Of a DNA stretch of 20,245 nucleotides, positions 6,997 to 15,002 are shown piece by piece. Made by a program: the position numbers and the translations under genes. The notes under the pieces are model-generated. The model was not told where the DNA came from and ran no database searches. It saw only the letters and a list, made by a program, of their open reading frames with translations. Position 1 is the stretch's first letter. Each line of letters opens with the position of its first letter. Source of the stretch: DASWIG01 sp965371445 (GTDB lineage: Bacteria > Acidobacteriota > Thermoanaerobaculia > Multivoradales > J023); NCBI GenBank assembly GCA_965371445.1, contig CBDUYN010000183.1, forward strand, positions 1 to 20,245. Direction: 5' to 3'.

Positions 6997-8364
6997 ATGA
7001 AGACCACTCGTATCGGTAACGGACAAGGATTCTGGGGCGACAACGTCGATGCCCCCGTAGCCGTTCTACGCGGCGGCGAGATCGACTACATCGGCATGGA
7101 CTACCTGGCCGAGGTGACGCTCTCGATCATGATGCGCCAGAAGCTCAAGAACCCCGAGCGGGGCTACGCGACCGATTTCATCGACTTCGTCGGCGAGGTC
7201 CTGCCGGAGCTTCACGAGCGCGGCGTACGCGTCATCACGAACGCCGGGGGCCTGAATCCGCAGGCCTGCCGCGAAAAGATCTTCGAGGTAGCCCGCGAGC
7301 ACGGCCTGAAGGGCGTCAGGGTGGGCATCGTCGAGGGCGACGACCTCTTGGCGCGGCTTCGCGGCCTCATCGACGCGGGGCACCCCATGAAGAACATGGA
7401 CACCGGCCTGCCGCTCAAGCCCCACATCGAGCAGATGTCGAGCGCCAACGCTTACCTCGGCGCCGGCCCGGTGGTCGAGGCGCTCCGGCAGGACGCCTTG
7501 ATCGTCCTCTGCGGACGAGTGACCGACACGGCCCTCACCCTCGCGCCCCTGATGCATGAATTCGGCTGGGCCGAGGACGACTGGGACCGGCTCGCCGCGG
7601 GGACGATCGCCGGCCACGTCCTCGAATGCGGCCCACAGTGCACGGGCGGCAACTTCAGCCGCTTCTGGGAAATCCCGGACCTCTGGAACGTCGGCTATCC
7701 GGTGATCGAAACCCGCGAGGACGGCACCTTCACGGTCACCAAGCACGAGGGTACGGGCGGCATGGTGACGACCGAGACGGTGGCCGAGCAGCTGGTCTAC
7801 GAGATGGGAGACCCGGGCGAGTACCTGACGCCCGACGTCACCGCCGACTTCACGACGATCCGGCTCGCCCAGGAGGGCAAGGACCGGGTCGGCGTCTCCG
7901 GGATCCGGGGACGTCCCAAGACGCCCTTCCTCAAGGTCTCGGCCTCCTACCTCGCGGGCTACAAGACCTCGGGGCAGCTGACGGTGGCGGGTCCGCGGGC
8001 GGTGGAGAAAGCGAAGCTCTGCGCCGAGATCGTCTGGAAGCGGTTGGAGCGTGCCGGTGTCCATTTCGAGGAGGAGCAGAAGGAAACAGAGATCCTGGGG
8101 ACGGGGGCCTGCCTGCCGGGGATCGCCAAGGTGCCGTCGGATCCTGAAGAGGTCGTCTTGCGCCTCGCGGTGTGGGACAAGGACCGGCTGCGGGTCGAGC
8201 GCTTCGGCAAGGAGCTCGCGCCGCTCGTGACCGCGGGTCCGCCGGGGGTGACGGGCTTCGCCGGCGGCCGTCCGAAGCCGCAGACGGTCGTCGCCTACTG
8301 GCCGGCGCTCCTGGCGCGCGAAGAGGTCGAGGCGCATCTGACGGTCAGCGTCGAGGAGGTGTGA
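6997..8364 (+). CDS. AtuA family protein (DUF1446), acyclic terpene utilisation type
   Basis: A 455-residue protein of the AtuA/DUF1446 family. In Pseudomonas, AtuA is encoded with geranyl-CoA carboxylase and is needed for growth on citronellol, though its reaction is unknown. Family segments visible are MKTTRIGNGQGFWGDN, IDYIGMDYLAEVTLSIM, VITNAGGLNPQACREKI, GAGPVVEALRQDALIVLCGR, GHVLECGPQCTGGNFS, and TKHEGTGGMVTTETVAEQL. Unlike Pseudomonas AtuA (about 600 residues), it stops before the C-terminal domain, which is encoded by the next gene. GAGGGAAG precedes the ATG by a few bases. It heads a run in which the next three genes follow at 1, 5 and about 11 bases, so co-transcription is likely. 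A role in branched acyl-CoA metabolism is inferred from the neighbouring carboxylase and hydratase. Confidence 0.88.
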   Translation: MKTTRIGNGQGFWGDNVDAPVAVLRGGEIDYIGMDYLAEVTLSIMMRQKLKNPERGYATDFIDFVGEVLPELHERGVRVITNAGGLNPQACREKIFEVAREHGLKGVRVGIVEGDDLLARLRGLIDAGHPMKNMDTGLPLKPHIEQMSSANAYLGAGPVVEALRQDALIVLCGRVTDTALTLAPLMHEFGWAEDDWDRLAAGTIAGHVLECGPQCTGGNFSRFWEIPDLWNVGYPVIETREDGTFTVTKHEGTGGMVTTETVAEQLVYEMGDPGEYLTPDVTADFTTIRLAQEGKDRVGVSGIRGRPKTPFLKVSASYLAGYKTSGQLTVAGPRAVEKAKLCAEIVWKRLERAGVHFEEEQKETEILGTGACLPGIAKVPSDPEEVVLRLAVWDKDRLRVERFGKELAPLVTAGPPGVTGFAGGRPKPQTVVAYWPALLAREEVEAHLTVSVEEV

Positions 8365-8365
8365 G

Positions 8366-8698
8366 ATGAGAGTACCGCTCTACCGCATAGCCCACGCCCG
8401 CTCCGGCGACAAAGGCGACGCCTCGAACGTCGGGCTCATTGCCGACTCCGAGGAGCTCTACGAGGTCATCGAGCGCGAGGTCACCGCCGAGCGCGTCAAG
8501 GAGCATTTCAAGGAGCTCGTCCACGGACCGGTGAAGCGCTACGAGGTCGCAAACATTCGGGCCTTGAACTTCATCTTGAACGACTCCCTGGGCGGCGGCG
8601 GCACCGCGAGCCTCAAAACCGACGCCCAGGGCAAGACCCACGGCCAGGGCCTCCTCAAGATGGAGGTCGAGGTCCCCGACGAGCTCTTGAAGGACTGA
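8366..8698 (+). CDS. AtuA-related protein (detached AtuA C-terminal domain)
   Basis: A 110-residue protein matching the C-terminal domain that is fused in full-length AtuA proteins. The signature is YRIAHARSGDKGDASNVGLI near the start, then KRYEVANIRALNFILND, GGGGTASLKTDAQGKTHGQ, and a terminal LLKMEVEVP strand. The function is unknown; it probably acts with AtuA as a two-chain version of the single Pseudomonas protein. GGAGG lies within the end of AtuA and the ATG follows the AtuA stop by one base, so the two are almost certainly translated together. The gene is complete. Confidence 0.88.
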   Translation: MRVPLYRIAHARSGDKGDASNVGLIADSEELYEVIEREVTAERVKEHFKELVHGPVKRYEVANIRALNFILNDSLGGGGTASLKTDAQGKTHGQGLLKMEVEVPDELLKD

Positions 8699-8703
8699 AG
8701 CCG

Positions 8704-9516
8704 ATGTCGACCCACCTCGGCCGCGACTACGAATTTCTCGAGATTCGCCAAGCCGGCGACCTCCTTTGGGTGACGCTCGACAACCCGCAGAAGGCCAACG
8801 CCCTCTCGCCCGCGATGCTCGCCGAGGTGACCCACCTCTACGAGCAGCCGCTACGCGAGGAAGGGATCCGCGCCGTGCTGCTCCGGGGCGCCGGCAAGCA
8901 CTTCTCGGCGGGCGCCGACCTGAAGCACCTCGCGACCTTGAAGGACGCCGGGCCGGAGGAAAACCGCCAGGACTCCGAGCGCCTGCGGGCGCTTTTCGCC
9001 TCGGTCCTCTACCAGCCGGCGCTGACGGTGGCGCTGGTTCACGGGTCCTGCATCGCCGGCGGCTGTGGTCTCGCGACGGCGCACGACTACGTCGTCGCGA
9101 GCGAAGACGCGCGTTTGATGTACTCGGAGGTCAAAATCGGCTTCGTCGCGGCGCTCGTCGCCACGTTCCTGCCGCTGCGCGTCAAGGGACGCGACCTCCG
9201 AGAGCTTCTGCTCGATCCCCAGCTCATGGATGCCAGGCGCGCCCACGAGATCGGGCTCGTCAACCGGGTGGTCCCGGCGACAAAAGAGCTGGCCGAGGCG
9301 GGCGAGGAGCTCGTTGCGGGCATCCTCGCTGCGGCGAGCTCGGAGTCGATCGCGCGGACGAAGGGCTTGCTCCTCGACGTCGTCGGCCGTCCGCTCGCCG
9401 ACGCTCTCGAACGGGCCGCCGAAGTCAACGCCGCATCGCGTTCGACCGACGACTGCCGGCACGGCATTGCGACCTTCCTCAAGACGAAACGGCCACCGCG
9501 GTGGCGATCGGTGTAG
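8704..9516 (+). CDS. Enoyl-CoA hydratase/isomerase family protein, methylglutaconyl-CoA hydratase-like
   Basis: A 270-residue crotonase-fold enzyme. The first oxyanion motif is KHFSAGADL (66-73). The second is HGSCIAGGCGLATAHD, and YSEVKIGFVAA carries Glu142. The residue aligned with the first catalytic Glu of classical hydratase (C-E-L) is Gly122, while Glu142 is kept. To my knowledge the LiuC-type 3-methylglutaconyl-CoA hydratases and relatives share this pattern, which suits the product of a methylcrotonyl-type carboxylase. An isohexenylglutaconyl-CoA hydratase (AtuE) role is equally compatible. ATG at 8704 lies five bases after the previous stop. The HAD gene follows within about 11 bases. 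Confidence 0.87.
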   Translation: MSTHLGRDYEFLEIRQAGDLLWVTLDNPQKANALSPAMLAEVTHLYEQPLREEGIRAVLLRGAGKHFSAGADLKHLATLKDAGPEENRQDSERLRALFASVLYQPALTVALVHGSCIAGGCGLATAHDYVVASEDARLMYSEVKIGFVAALVATFLPLRVKGRDLRELLLDPQLMDARRAHEIGLVNRVVPATKELAEAGEELVAGILAAASSESIARTKGLLLDVVGRPLADALERAAEVNAASRSTDDCRHGIATFLKTKRPPRWRSV

Positions 9517-9527
9517 GCTCGACGGTG

Positions 9528-10223
9528 GTGAGACACCTCGTCCTCTTCGACATCGACGGCACCCTGCTACTCTGCGGCCGGCAGATCCGGCCGCTTTTCG
9601 TCAACGCCTTGAGGGAGGCGTTTGGCGACGGCTTCGAGCTCCGCCGCCCCGAGGGCTACCAGTTCGCCGGCAAGACGGACCCGCGGATCGCCCTGGACCT
9701 GCTGAGCTGGACGGGGATGCCGCGAGAAGACGTCCTCGCCCGGCTCCCGGAGATGCAGCGTCTCTACTTCGAGAACCTGGAGGCAGGTCTTGACGTGGGC
9801 GGCATGCGTCTGATGCCGGGGGTCGTGCCGCTTCTCGAACGGCTCGCGGAGCGCGACGACGTCGTCCTGGGGCTCTTGACGGGCAACTGGCGCCGCGGCG
9901 CCGAGATCAAGCTCTCGCGCTTCGACCTCGGACGCTTCTTCACCTTCGGCGCTTACGGCGACGACGCCGTCGACCGCCGCGACCTGGTGCCGGTGGCGAT
10001 GGCGCGGGCCGCCGAGGCGGTCGGCCGGGAGCTCGAGCCCGAGGAGGTCTGGATCGTCGGCGACAGCCTGCTCGACGTCGACTGTGCCCGGGCCGCCGGA
10101 GCCCGCTCGCTCGCCGTGGCGACGGGCTTCACGGCGCTCGCGGAGCTGCGCGCCGCCGGCCCTGACTACGCCTTCGCGGACCTCGTCGAGGCGTCGCTGG
10201 AGCTGGAGCTGTTCCGTCCCTGA
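9528..10223 (+). CDS. HAD superfamily hydrolase (phosphatase)
   Basis: A 231-residue haloacid-dehalogenase-fold phosphohydrolase. Motif I is LFDIDGT with nucleophile Asp8 and Asp10, and motif II is LLTGN (Thr118). Motif III is the Lys near 128, and motif IV is IVGDSLLDVDCARAAG with Asp179 and Asp183. A helical cap sits between motifs I and II, as in beta-phosphoglucomutase/phosphoglycolate phosphatase relatives. The substrate is not identifiable. The start is GTG, either 9525 or 9528, directly before RHLVLFDIDGT. Any longer start would run inside the hydratase gene in another frame. It is the last gene of the tight AtuA run. A GC-rich hairpin follows in the spacer. Confidence 0.85.
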   Translation: MRHLVLFDIDGTLLLCGRQIRPLFVNALREAFGDGFELRRPEGYQFAGKTDPRIALDLLSWTGMPREDVLARLPEMQRLYFENLEAGLDVGGMRLMPGVVPLLERLAERDDVVLGLLTGNWRRGAEIKLSRFDLGRFFTFGAYGDDAVDRRDLVPVAMARAAEAVGRELEPEEVWIVGDSLLDVDCARAAGARSLAVATGFTALAELRAAGPDYAFADLVEASLELELFRP

Positions 10224-10271
10224 ATCTTCCGCGCTCTTGGTGCGTAGTACTCCACAGGACTAAGTGATTTC

Positions 10272-10294
10272 CCCCCTCGCTCCCCCCGAGGGGG
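10272..10294. repeat. GC-rich hairpin between HAD and membrane-protein genes
   Basis: CCCCCTCG (10272-10279) and CGAGGGGG (10287-10294) form a perfect 8-bp stem with a 7-base loop in the 90-base spacer. No T-run follows on either strand, so a classical intrinsic terminator is not supported. It could mark an mRNA 3' end, or an attenuating structure before the next gene, whose GGAGGAG lies eight bases beyond it. Confidence 0.5.
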
Positions 10295-10313
10295 CGGTAC
10301 CGGAGGAGCTCTC

Positions 10314-11144
10314 ATGTGGAAGAAGGTGACGAATAGTTGGTCGCTGGTCAAAGCCAGCGCCGAGGTGCTGTGCGCGGACCGCGAGCTGCTGCTTTTCCCG
10401 GTGCTCTCGGGCGCCGCCATGGTGCTGGTGGCGATGAGCTTCCTCGTGCCGTCGCTTCTCTTCGGGGCGAGCGTCGCGGGGGCGGCCCAGGGGACGATCG
10501 GGGTGACGGGAGTCGTCGTCCTGGCGACCTTTTACTTCTCGCAGTACTTCGTGATGCTCTTTTTCAACTCGGCGCTCGTCGGCGCGGCGATGATCCGCCT
10601 CGAAGGTGGCCGTCCGACGCTCCGCGACGGCTTCGCCGCCGCCGGACGCCGCGTCGGTCCGATCCTCGGCTACGCGCTGATCGCCGCCACGGTGGGCGTC
10701 GTCTTGCGAGTGCTCAAGAAGCGTGCCGGGACGCTCGGCAAGATCGTCCTCTCGCTCGTCGGCGTGGCCTGGAGCCTCGCCACCTACCTCGTCGTCCCGG
10801 TGCTGGTCGTCGAGGGCCTCGGCCCGATCGACGCGGTCAGGAAAAGCGCCGAGACCTTCAAGCGGACCTGGGGCGAGCAGATCGCGGGCAACGTCGGCAT
10901 GGGGATTTTCTTCGCGCTTATGACCTTCGGGCTCGTGCTGCTGGTCGTGCCCGTGATGATCGTGGTCATCGGCATCGGGGAGCCGGTGCTGATCGCCGCG
11001 GTCGGAGCTTTATTCGGCGTCGCGTTTCTCTTCCTGACGCTTTTCGCCAGCGCGCTCAAGAGCGTCTACACGGCGGCGCTCTATCGGTTCGCGACGACGG
11101 GTGAGGTGGCGCCGGGTTTTCAGGCGCTGGCGCTGAGGGCTTGA
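10314..11144 (+). CDS. DUF6159-like multi-pass membrane protein
   Basis: A 276-residue integral membrane protein. It opens with WKKVTNSWSLVKASAEVLCADRELLLFPVLSG, the usual opening of DUF6159-type proteins. About six hydrophobic segments follow: near 31-55, 62-85, 115-130, 145-165, 190-215 and 220-250. Between them lie the amphipathic segments EGGRPTLRDGFAAAGRR and PIDAVRKSAETFKRTWGEQ, which are typical of the family. The function is unknown. ATG at 10314 has a strong GGAGGAG a few bases upstream. It is separated by a hairpin from the upstream HAD gene and by about 100 bases containing a promoter from the TonB receptor gene. Confidence 0.75.
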   Translation: MWKKVTNSWSLVKASAEVLCADRELLLFPVLSGAAMVLVAMSFLVPSLLFGASVAGAAQGTIGVTGVVVLATFYFSQYFVMLFFNSALVGAAMIRLEGGRPTLRDGFAAAGRRVGPILGYALIAATVGVVLRVLKKRAGTLGKIVLSLVGVAWSLATYLVVPVLVVEGLGPIDAVRKSAETFKRTWGEQIAGNVGMGIFFALMTFGLVLLVVPVMIVVIGIGEPVLIAAVGALFGVAFLFLTLFASALKSVYTAALYRFATTGEVAPGFQALALRA

Positions 11145-11166
11145 GCCGCCCCTACCCGGCCGACGG

Positions 11167-11196
11167 TTGACCGGTCAATCGAGGCCACGATATACA
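11167..11196 (+). promoter_or_regulatory. Sigma70-type promoter with palindromic operator candidate, upstream of the TonB receptor
   Basis: TTGACC (11167-11172) and TATACA (11191-11196) are separated by 18 bases, giving a good -35/-10 pair 50-80 bases before the receptor start. The -35 box is the left half of TTGACCGGTCAA (11167-11178), a perfect 12-bp palindrome well suited to a dimeric regulator. Binding there would block polymerase. A minimal frame ATG-AAC-GAC-TAC-TAG (11222-11236) lies in the leader, and its stop touches the receptor's AGGAGG. Confidence 0.6.
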
Positions 11197-11245
11197 TGAG
11201 ATCGGCCCTCAAAAGGATCCCATGAACGACTACTAGGAGGCCGAA

Positions 11246-13615
11246 ATGGCCCGACTCCAAGACGTCAAGACTCCCCTGGCAACGCTCGGGCTCCGGACCC
11301 TGCTTCTGCTGCTCGGCCTCGGCCTCGCCGCGGTCCCCGGCGTCGTCCAGGCGCAGGACGAAGAGACCGGAGAGGAGACCCAGGCGACCGAAGACGAGCC
11401 GGCGGTCGACGAGGACCTCTCGTTTTTCGCCTCGACCGCAGTCACCGCGACCGGGAGCTCGATCGACACGTTTGACATCCCGAGCCCGGTCATCGTCTAC
11501 GACGCGGAGCGCATCGACGAATTGAAGCCCGACAACGCCGCGGACCTCCTGCGCAGCGAGCCCGGCGTCGACGTCAACGGCATCGGCCCCAACCAGGCGC
11601 GGCCGATCATCCGCGGCCAGCGGGGCCTACGCATCCTCTTTCTCGAGAACGGCCTGCGGATGAACAACGCCCGCCGCCAGACCGACTTCGGCGAGATCAT
11701 CGGGCTCGTCGACATCTCGAACGTCGAGACCATGGAGGTGGTCCGGGGTCCGGCCTCGGTCCTCTACGGCTCCGACGCCATCGGCGGCGTCCTGAACCTG
11801 ATCACCAAGGTCCCGCCGACCGGCCGCGGTACGAATTTCGGCTTCGACCTCGGGCTGCGCTACAGCAGCGCCGACGAGCAGTCGAAGGGAAGCTTCGCGC
11901 TTTTCGGCCATGGGGAAAAGCTCTCCTACCGCCTCAGCGGCATGCTGCGCGACACCGAAGACTACGAGGCACCGTCGGGGAGCTTCGGCGGCATCACCCT
12001 CGCCGACGAGACGACCGTCACCGACACGGGCCTGGAGGACGACGCTTTTAACCTCCACCTCGGCTACCGCTTGAGCGACAAGCACGCGATCCTCTTCCGG
12101 TGGAACCGCTACCGGGCCGAGCGGACGGGCTTCGGCTTCGTCGAGCCCGACTTGATCAGCGAGTCGACCCCCTTTCGGATCCGTATCCTCTATCCGTTCC
12201 AGGACTTTGACCGCTACACCTTCGGCTACGAGTCCTCGGCTCTCGAAACGGCGCTCGCGACGACGATCGACGTCCAGGCCTACGTCCAGACCAACGAGAG
12301 GGAGCTCCAAAACGACATCTTCATCGACATCGGTCCCGTCTTCGGGCCGGGTCCGAGCTCCGACGTCCAGGCCGACTCGTTGAACTTCACGGATCTGGAG
12401 ACCTTCGGCTTCCGCGCCGAGCTGACGAAGATCATCGGCCTGAAGCAAAGCCTCACCTACGGTGCCGAGTACTTCGAGGACGACTCCTTCAACACCGATT
12501 TTTCGACCACGACGACGACGCTGCGGGCGGTCTTCCCGCTGTCGTTCCTCTGCGGTCCGGCGGGCGAGGTCCCCTTTCCGTTCGAATGCGTCTTCGTCGG
12601 GACCGACGCGGTCGCCAACTCGCCCAACGCCACGAACCTCGGCTACGGCTTTTTCGTCCAGGACACGGTCTACGCCACCGACAAGCTGACGGCGACGCTG
12701 GGTCTACGCTACTCGAATACGGAGACCCGCGCCGAGGCGACGCCCGGCTGGGACACGACGGGACTCGACTTCACCGACGACGCCGTCGTGGGAGCGCTTC
12801 ACCTGACCTATGGCGTGAACGACAACGTCAACCTCGTGGGCTCCTACGCCACGGCTTTTCGCGCCCCCAACATCATCGAGCGCCTCTTCAACGGCCTGAC
12901 CCCCGAGGGAGCAGGTTTCCAGGTCTTGAATACCGAGCTCACCTCGGAGGAGAGCGAGAACTTCGACTTCGGGGTCAAGTTCCGCAGCCAGAACGCTTTT
13001 TTCGAAGCGGTTTATTTCGAGACCGAGATCGACGAAGCGATCATCCAGCATACGCTGACCCCGGAGGAGATCGGCCAGCTGCCGCAAGACACCCAGGACG
13101 AGATCGACCAGGCCGGCGTCCAGGTCGTGGTCCAGCAACGAAACGCCGACCTCTTGAAGGTCGAGGGCATTGAGATGGCGGGCGGCTACCGCTTCGAGAA
13201 CGGTTTTTCGATCGGCGGCAACTACACGCACCTTTCAGGCGAGAGCGAGTCGGGCGGGCCGGCGGCCGATCCGACCGGCGACACTTTTTCCGACAAGTAC
13301 CACTTCTACCTGCGCTACGAGGCGCCGCGCGGACGTGTCTGGGTCGAGTACCGCCTGCGCCACAACGGCGAGGAAGACGTGGACCTCGATCCCGCCGAGG
13401 TCCCCGGACCGCTCGGTGAGATCCTGCCGTCGTTTACGATCCACACCCTGGCGAGCGGCTTCACGCTCTTTGAGAACGACAGCCAGCGCCACAACGTGGG
13501 GTTGATCGTCGAGAACGTGTCCGACGAGCTCTACGCGGAGTTCTCGAACGCGACGTTTTTCCGTCCGCAGCCGAAGCGCAGCTTCATCCTGACCTACGAC
13601 CTGCGCTTCAAGTAG
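11246..13615 (+). CDS. TonB-dependent outer-membrane receptor
   Basis: A 789-residue outer-membrane receptor for active import driven by TonB-ExbBD. The signal peptide is a hydrophobic TLLLLLGLGLAAVPGVVQA with probable cleavage before QDEE. A TonB-box-like AVTATGSS comes next. The plug (about 75-190) has LLRSEPGVDVNGIG, RPIIRGQRGLRILFLENGLR, VETMEVVRGPASVLYGSDAIG and GVLNLITK. The barrel follows to a C-terminal RSFILTYDLRFK with aromatic and alternating residues. GSYATAFRAPNIIERLF and the overall size fit the heme/siderophore/cobalamin-like superfamily; the ligand cannot be read. Two cysteines (FLCGPAGEVPFPFECVF) about 14 residues apart may close an extracellular loop. The start at 11246 follows AGGAGG. 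It has its own promoter with a palindrome. No TonB or ABC partner is adjacent. Confidence 0.93.
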   Translation: MARLQDVKTPLATLGLRTLLLLLGLGLAAVPGVVQAQDEETGEETQATEDEPAVDEDLSFFASTAVTATGSSIDTFDIPSPVIVYDAERIDELKPDNAADLLRSEPGVDVNGIGPNQARPIIRGQRGLRILFLENGLRMNNARRQTDFGEIIGLVDISNVETMEVVRGPASVLYGSDAIGGVLNLITKVPPTGRGTNFGFDLGLRYSSADEQSKGSFALFGHGEKLSYRLSGMLRDTEDYEAPSGSFGGITLADETTVTDTGLEDDAFNLHLGYRLSDKHAILFRWNRYRAERTGFGFVEPDLISESTPFRIRILYPFQDFDRYTFGYESSALETALATTIDVQAYVQTNERELQNDIFIDIGPVFGPGPSSDVQADSLNFTDLETFGFRAELTKIIGLKQSLTYGAEYFEDDSFNTDFSTTTTTLRAVFPLSFLCGPAGEVPFPFECVFVGTDAVANSPNATNLGYGFFVQDTVYATDKLTATLGLRYSNTETRAEATPGWDTTGLDFTDDAVVGALHLTYGVNDNVNLVGSYATAFRAPNIIERLFNGLTPEGAGFQVLNTELTSEESENFDFGVKFRSQNAFFEAVYFETEIDEAIIQHTLTPEEIGQLPQDTQDEIDQAGVQVVVQQRNADLLKVEGIEMAGGYRFENGFSIGGNYTHLSGESESGGPAADPTGDTFSDKYHFYLRYEAPRGRVWVEYRLRHNGEEDVDLDPAEVPGPLGEILPSFTIHTLASGFTLFENDSQRHNVGLIVENVSDELYAEFSNATFFRPQPKRSFILTYDLRFK

Positions 13616-14012
13616 GGTCAAAGAACGGAGCCACGCTGCGAAACGCTTGGGTGGCAAGCGGATCGCCGCCCGGGTCAAGCACCGAGGATCTCTGAACGAA
13701 GCCTCAGGAGGTGGATGGCCGACCTCGGAAGTGGGGACGGCACGGCTTGGCCTTGTCTTCGGCCGGCCGAGCGCCCGTGGATAAACCGCAACGTTGCCGG
13801 GGCTTTCCTGATTCGGCCTACGGCCTCAAGGCACGCTCGCCGACCACGCCGTCGTATTGCCCGATTCAAACCCGTCCGCGAAAATCGCCGCCGGGCCGGC
13901 GGAAGGCGAACCGTCCAGTTGCTGCAGCGATATGAGGTCGACGGCGACCGCGGCTGCCTACGGGTCGTCATTCCCAACGCACCGGCGAGCGAGTCCTGGT
14001 GGCTTGGCAAAC
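13616..14012. other. Non-coding spacer with relic sequence
   Basis: This 397-base stretch between the receptor and the ECF gene holds no gene I can support. It contains a small hairpin CGCTTG/CAAGCG (13644-13660) without a T-run and the orphan tag copy at 13826-13913. Open frames on either strand are high-GC artefacts. Confidence 0.6.
13826..13913 (-). repeat. Orphan C-terminal tag relic, copy A
   Basis: On the minus strand this segment encodes GSPSAGPAAIFADGFESG then NTTAWSASVP and a TGA. This is a C-terminal ending found on secreted proteins of related genomes (recalled, not searched). The frame is open upstream for only about 14 more codons before a TAG, so no parent gene remains. It aligns without gaps to 15602-15689 at roughly 85% identity. 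The ending NTTxWSxSVP plus stop is kept in both. Confidence 0.6.
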
Positions 14013-14831
14013 TCACCGGCGCAGAGCCGCGAGGAGATAGCGAAGCTCGTCCTCGACCTCTTCCGGACGCTCCACCGTCGCGGCGACCTCCGCGCGCAGG
14101 AGCTTGCCGAAACGCCGCGGCAGACGGTGGACCGCCACCCGTAGCGCCCCTTCGCTCATGTCGAGCTCACGGGCCAGATCACGCTGCGGAGCGTCGGCTC
14201 CGTCGCCGGTCAGAAAGCCCTTCAGGCGCTCGAACGCGGCGCCGCGTCCCGCCGCGTCCCACTCCTGGCGTAGCCTTCCCAGGACGAGGTCGAGCAGCGT
14301 CAACGCCCAGCGACGCTCGAAGACACGCTCGGGGGTCATCTCGTCGACGGCCGCCGGGTCGTAGAACGACTCGGCGTCCACCAGGTCGAGGGAGAGGGCC
14401 GCAACACCACCCCCGCGCTTGGCGGCGAGCGAGCGTTCGCGCTCGTGGCCGAGGAAGTGTTTGAAAGCCCCCAGGAGATAGGAGCGAAAGCGTCCCCTCT
14501 CGCGACGCGCGCCGCCGAAGCCGTCGGTCTCGAGCATGCGGACGAAAAAGCCCTGGACCAGGTCGCCCGCCTCGTCGGCGTCGTGACCGCGGCGGCGCGC
14601 GAAGGCGTAGAGCGGCGAGTAGTAGGCCTCGACGAGCTCCGTCATGGCGTCGCGCGCCGCCTCGTCGGCGCCGGCGCGGGCGTCGAGCACCACGCTCCAA
14701 CGGGTGGTCGCGAAATCCCCGCGGCGCGGCGTCGACGTCTTCACCGCCAAAGATGGCCAGGAGGCTCGCGTCCGGGCTCCAGACCGCCCGGTTGCGAGCT
14801 CCTGACGAAGAAGCGGCGCGATGTTACACAC
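14013..14831 (-). CDS. ECF-type RNA polymerase sigma factor
   Basis: A sigma-70 family factor of the large ECF type common in Acidobacteria and Planctomycetes. Region 2 contains YYSPLYAFARRRGHDADEAG, DLVQGFFVRML and FRSYLLGAFKHFLGHERER. A linker carries DPAAVDEMTPERVFERRWA. Region 4 has a helix-turn-helix around QRDLARELDMSEGALRVAVH. It should direct RNA polymerase to a small regulon; no anti-sigma factor or kinase is adjacent. As drawn it has 272 residues from a GTG at 14831 with AGAGG upstream. A GTG at 14744 (KTSTPRRGDFATTRWSVV) gives a length closer to the family but lacks a ribosome site, so the true start is uncertain. It is divergent from the toxin-antitoxin pair. Confidence 0.85.
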   Translation of the reverse strand: MCNIAPLLRQELATGRSGARTRASWPSLAVKTSTPRRGDFATTRWSVVLDARAGADEAARDAMTELVEAYYSPLYAFARRRGHDADEAGDLVQGFFVRMLETDGFGGARRERGRFRSYLLGAFKHFLGHERERSLAAKRGGGVAALSLDLVDAESFYDPAAVDEMTPERVFERRWALTLLDLVLGRLRQEWDAAGRGAAFERLKGFLTGDGADAPQRDLARELDMSEGALRVAVHRLPRRFGKLLRAEVAATVERPEEVEDELRYLLAALRR

Positions 14832-14906
14832 CCCTGCCTCTGGCGAGCTCCCGTCGGCGCGGCGTCGGATTCCAGCCCCTCTTTACTCCCGGCCGCTGGC
14901 GGCATA

Positions 14907-14935
14907 CTGACATCGGGGGCTCGTCGGGCTATACT
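14907..14935 (+). promoter_or_regulatory. Sigma70-type promoter of the BrnT/BrnA operon
   Basis: CTGACA (14907-14912) and TATACT (14930-14935) are separated by exactly 17 bases, a near-consensus pair. Transcription would start near 14942, giving a leader of about 60 bases before the toxin ATG. No other likely promoter is seen before this operon. Confidence 0.65.
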
Positions 14936-14956
14936 GGCCCTAGGGACAGACGGCCC

Positions 14957-14988
14957 GTCGAGATGCCGCCGGAGCTGTCGAGATGCCG
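14957..14988 (+). promoter_or_regulatory. Direct-repeat operator candidate
   Basis: GTCGAGATGCCG occurs at 14957-14968 and again at 14977-14988, a 20-base period (about two helical turns), in the leader between the promoter and the toxin start. Ribbon-helix-helix antitoxins of the BrnA/CopG kind typically bind repeated sites in their own leaders, so autoregulation is the natural reading. No binding data exist here. Confidence 0.5.
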
Positions 14989-15002
14989 AGGACGGGTTCC
15001 CG

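Noticed and set aside
5550..7019. Long plus-strand open frame of 489 codons opposite the SGNH gene
   Set aside because: Its translation is low-complexity and without any domain, while the minus strand shows SGNH blocks, a TM anchor and a ribosome site. It is a GC-rich shadow.
10272..10294. Hairpin as rho-independent terminator
   Set aside because: Strong stem but no T-run on either strand, so it is listed only as a repeat.
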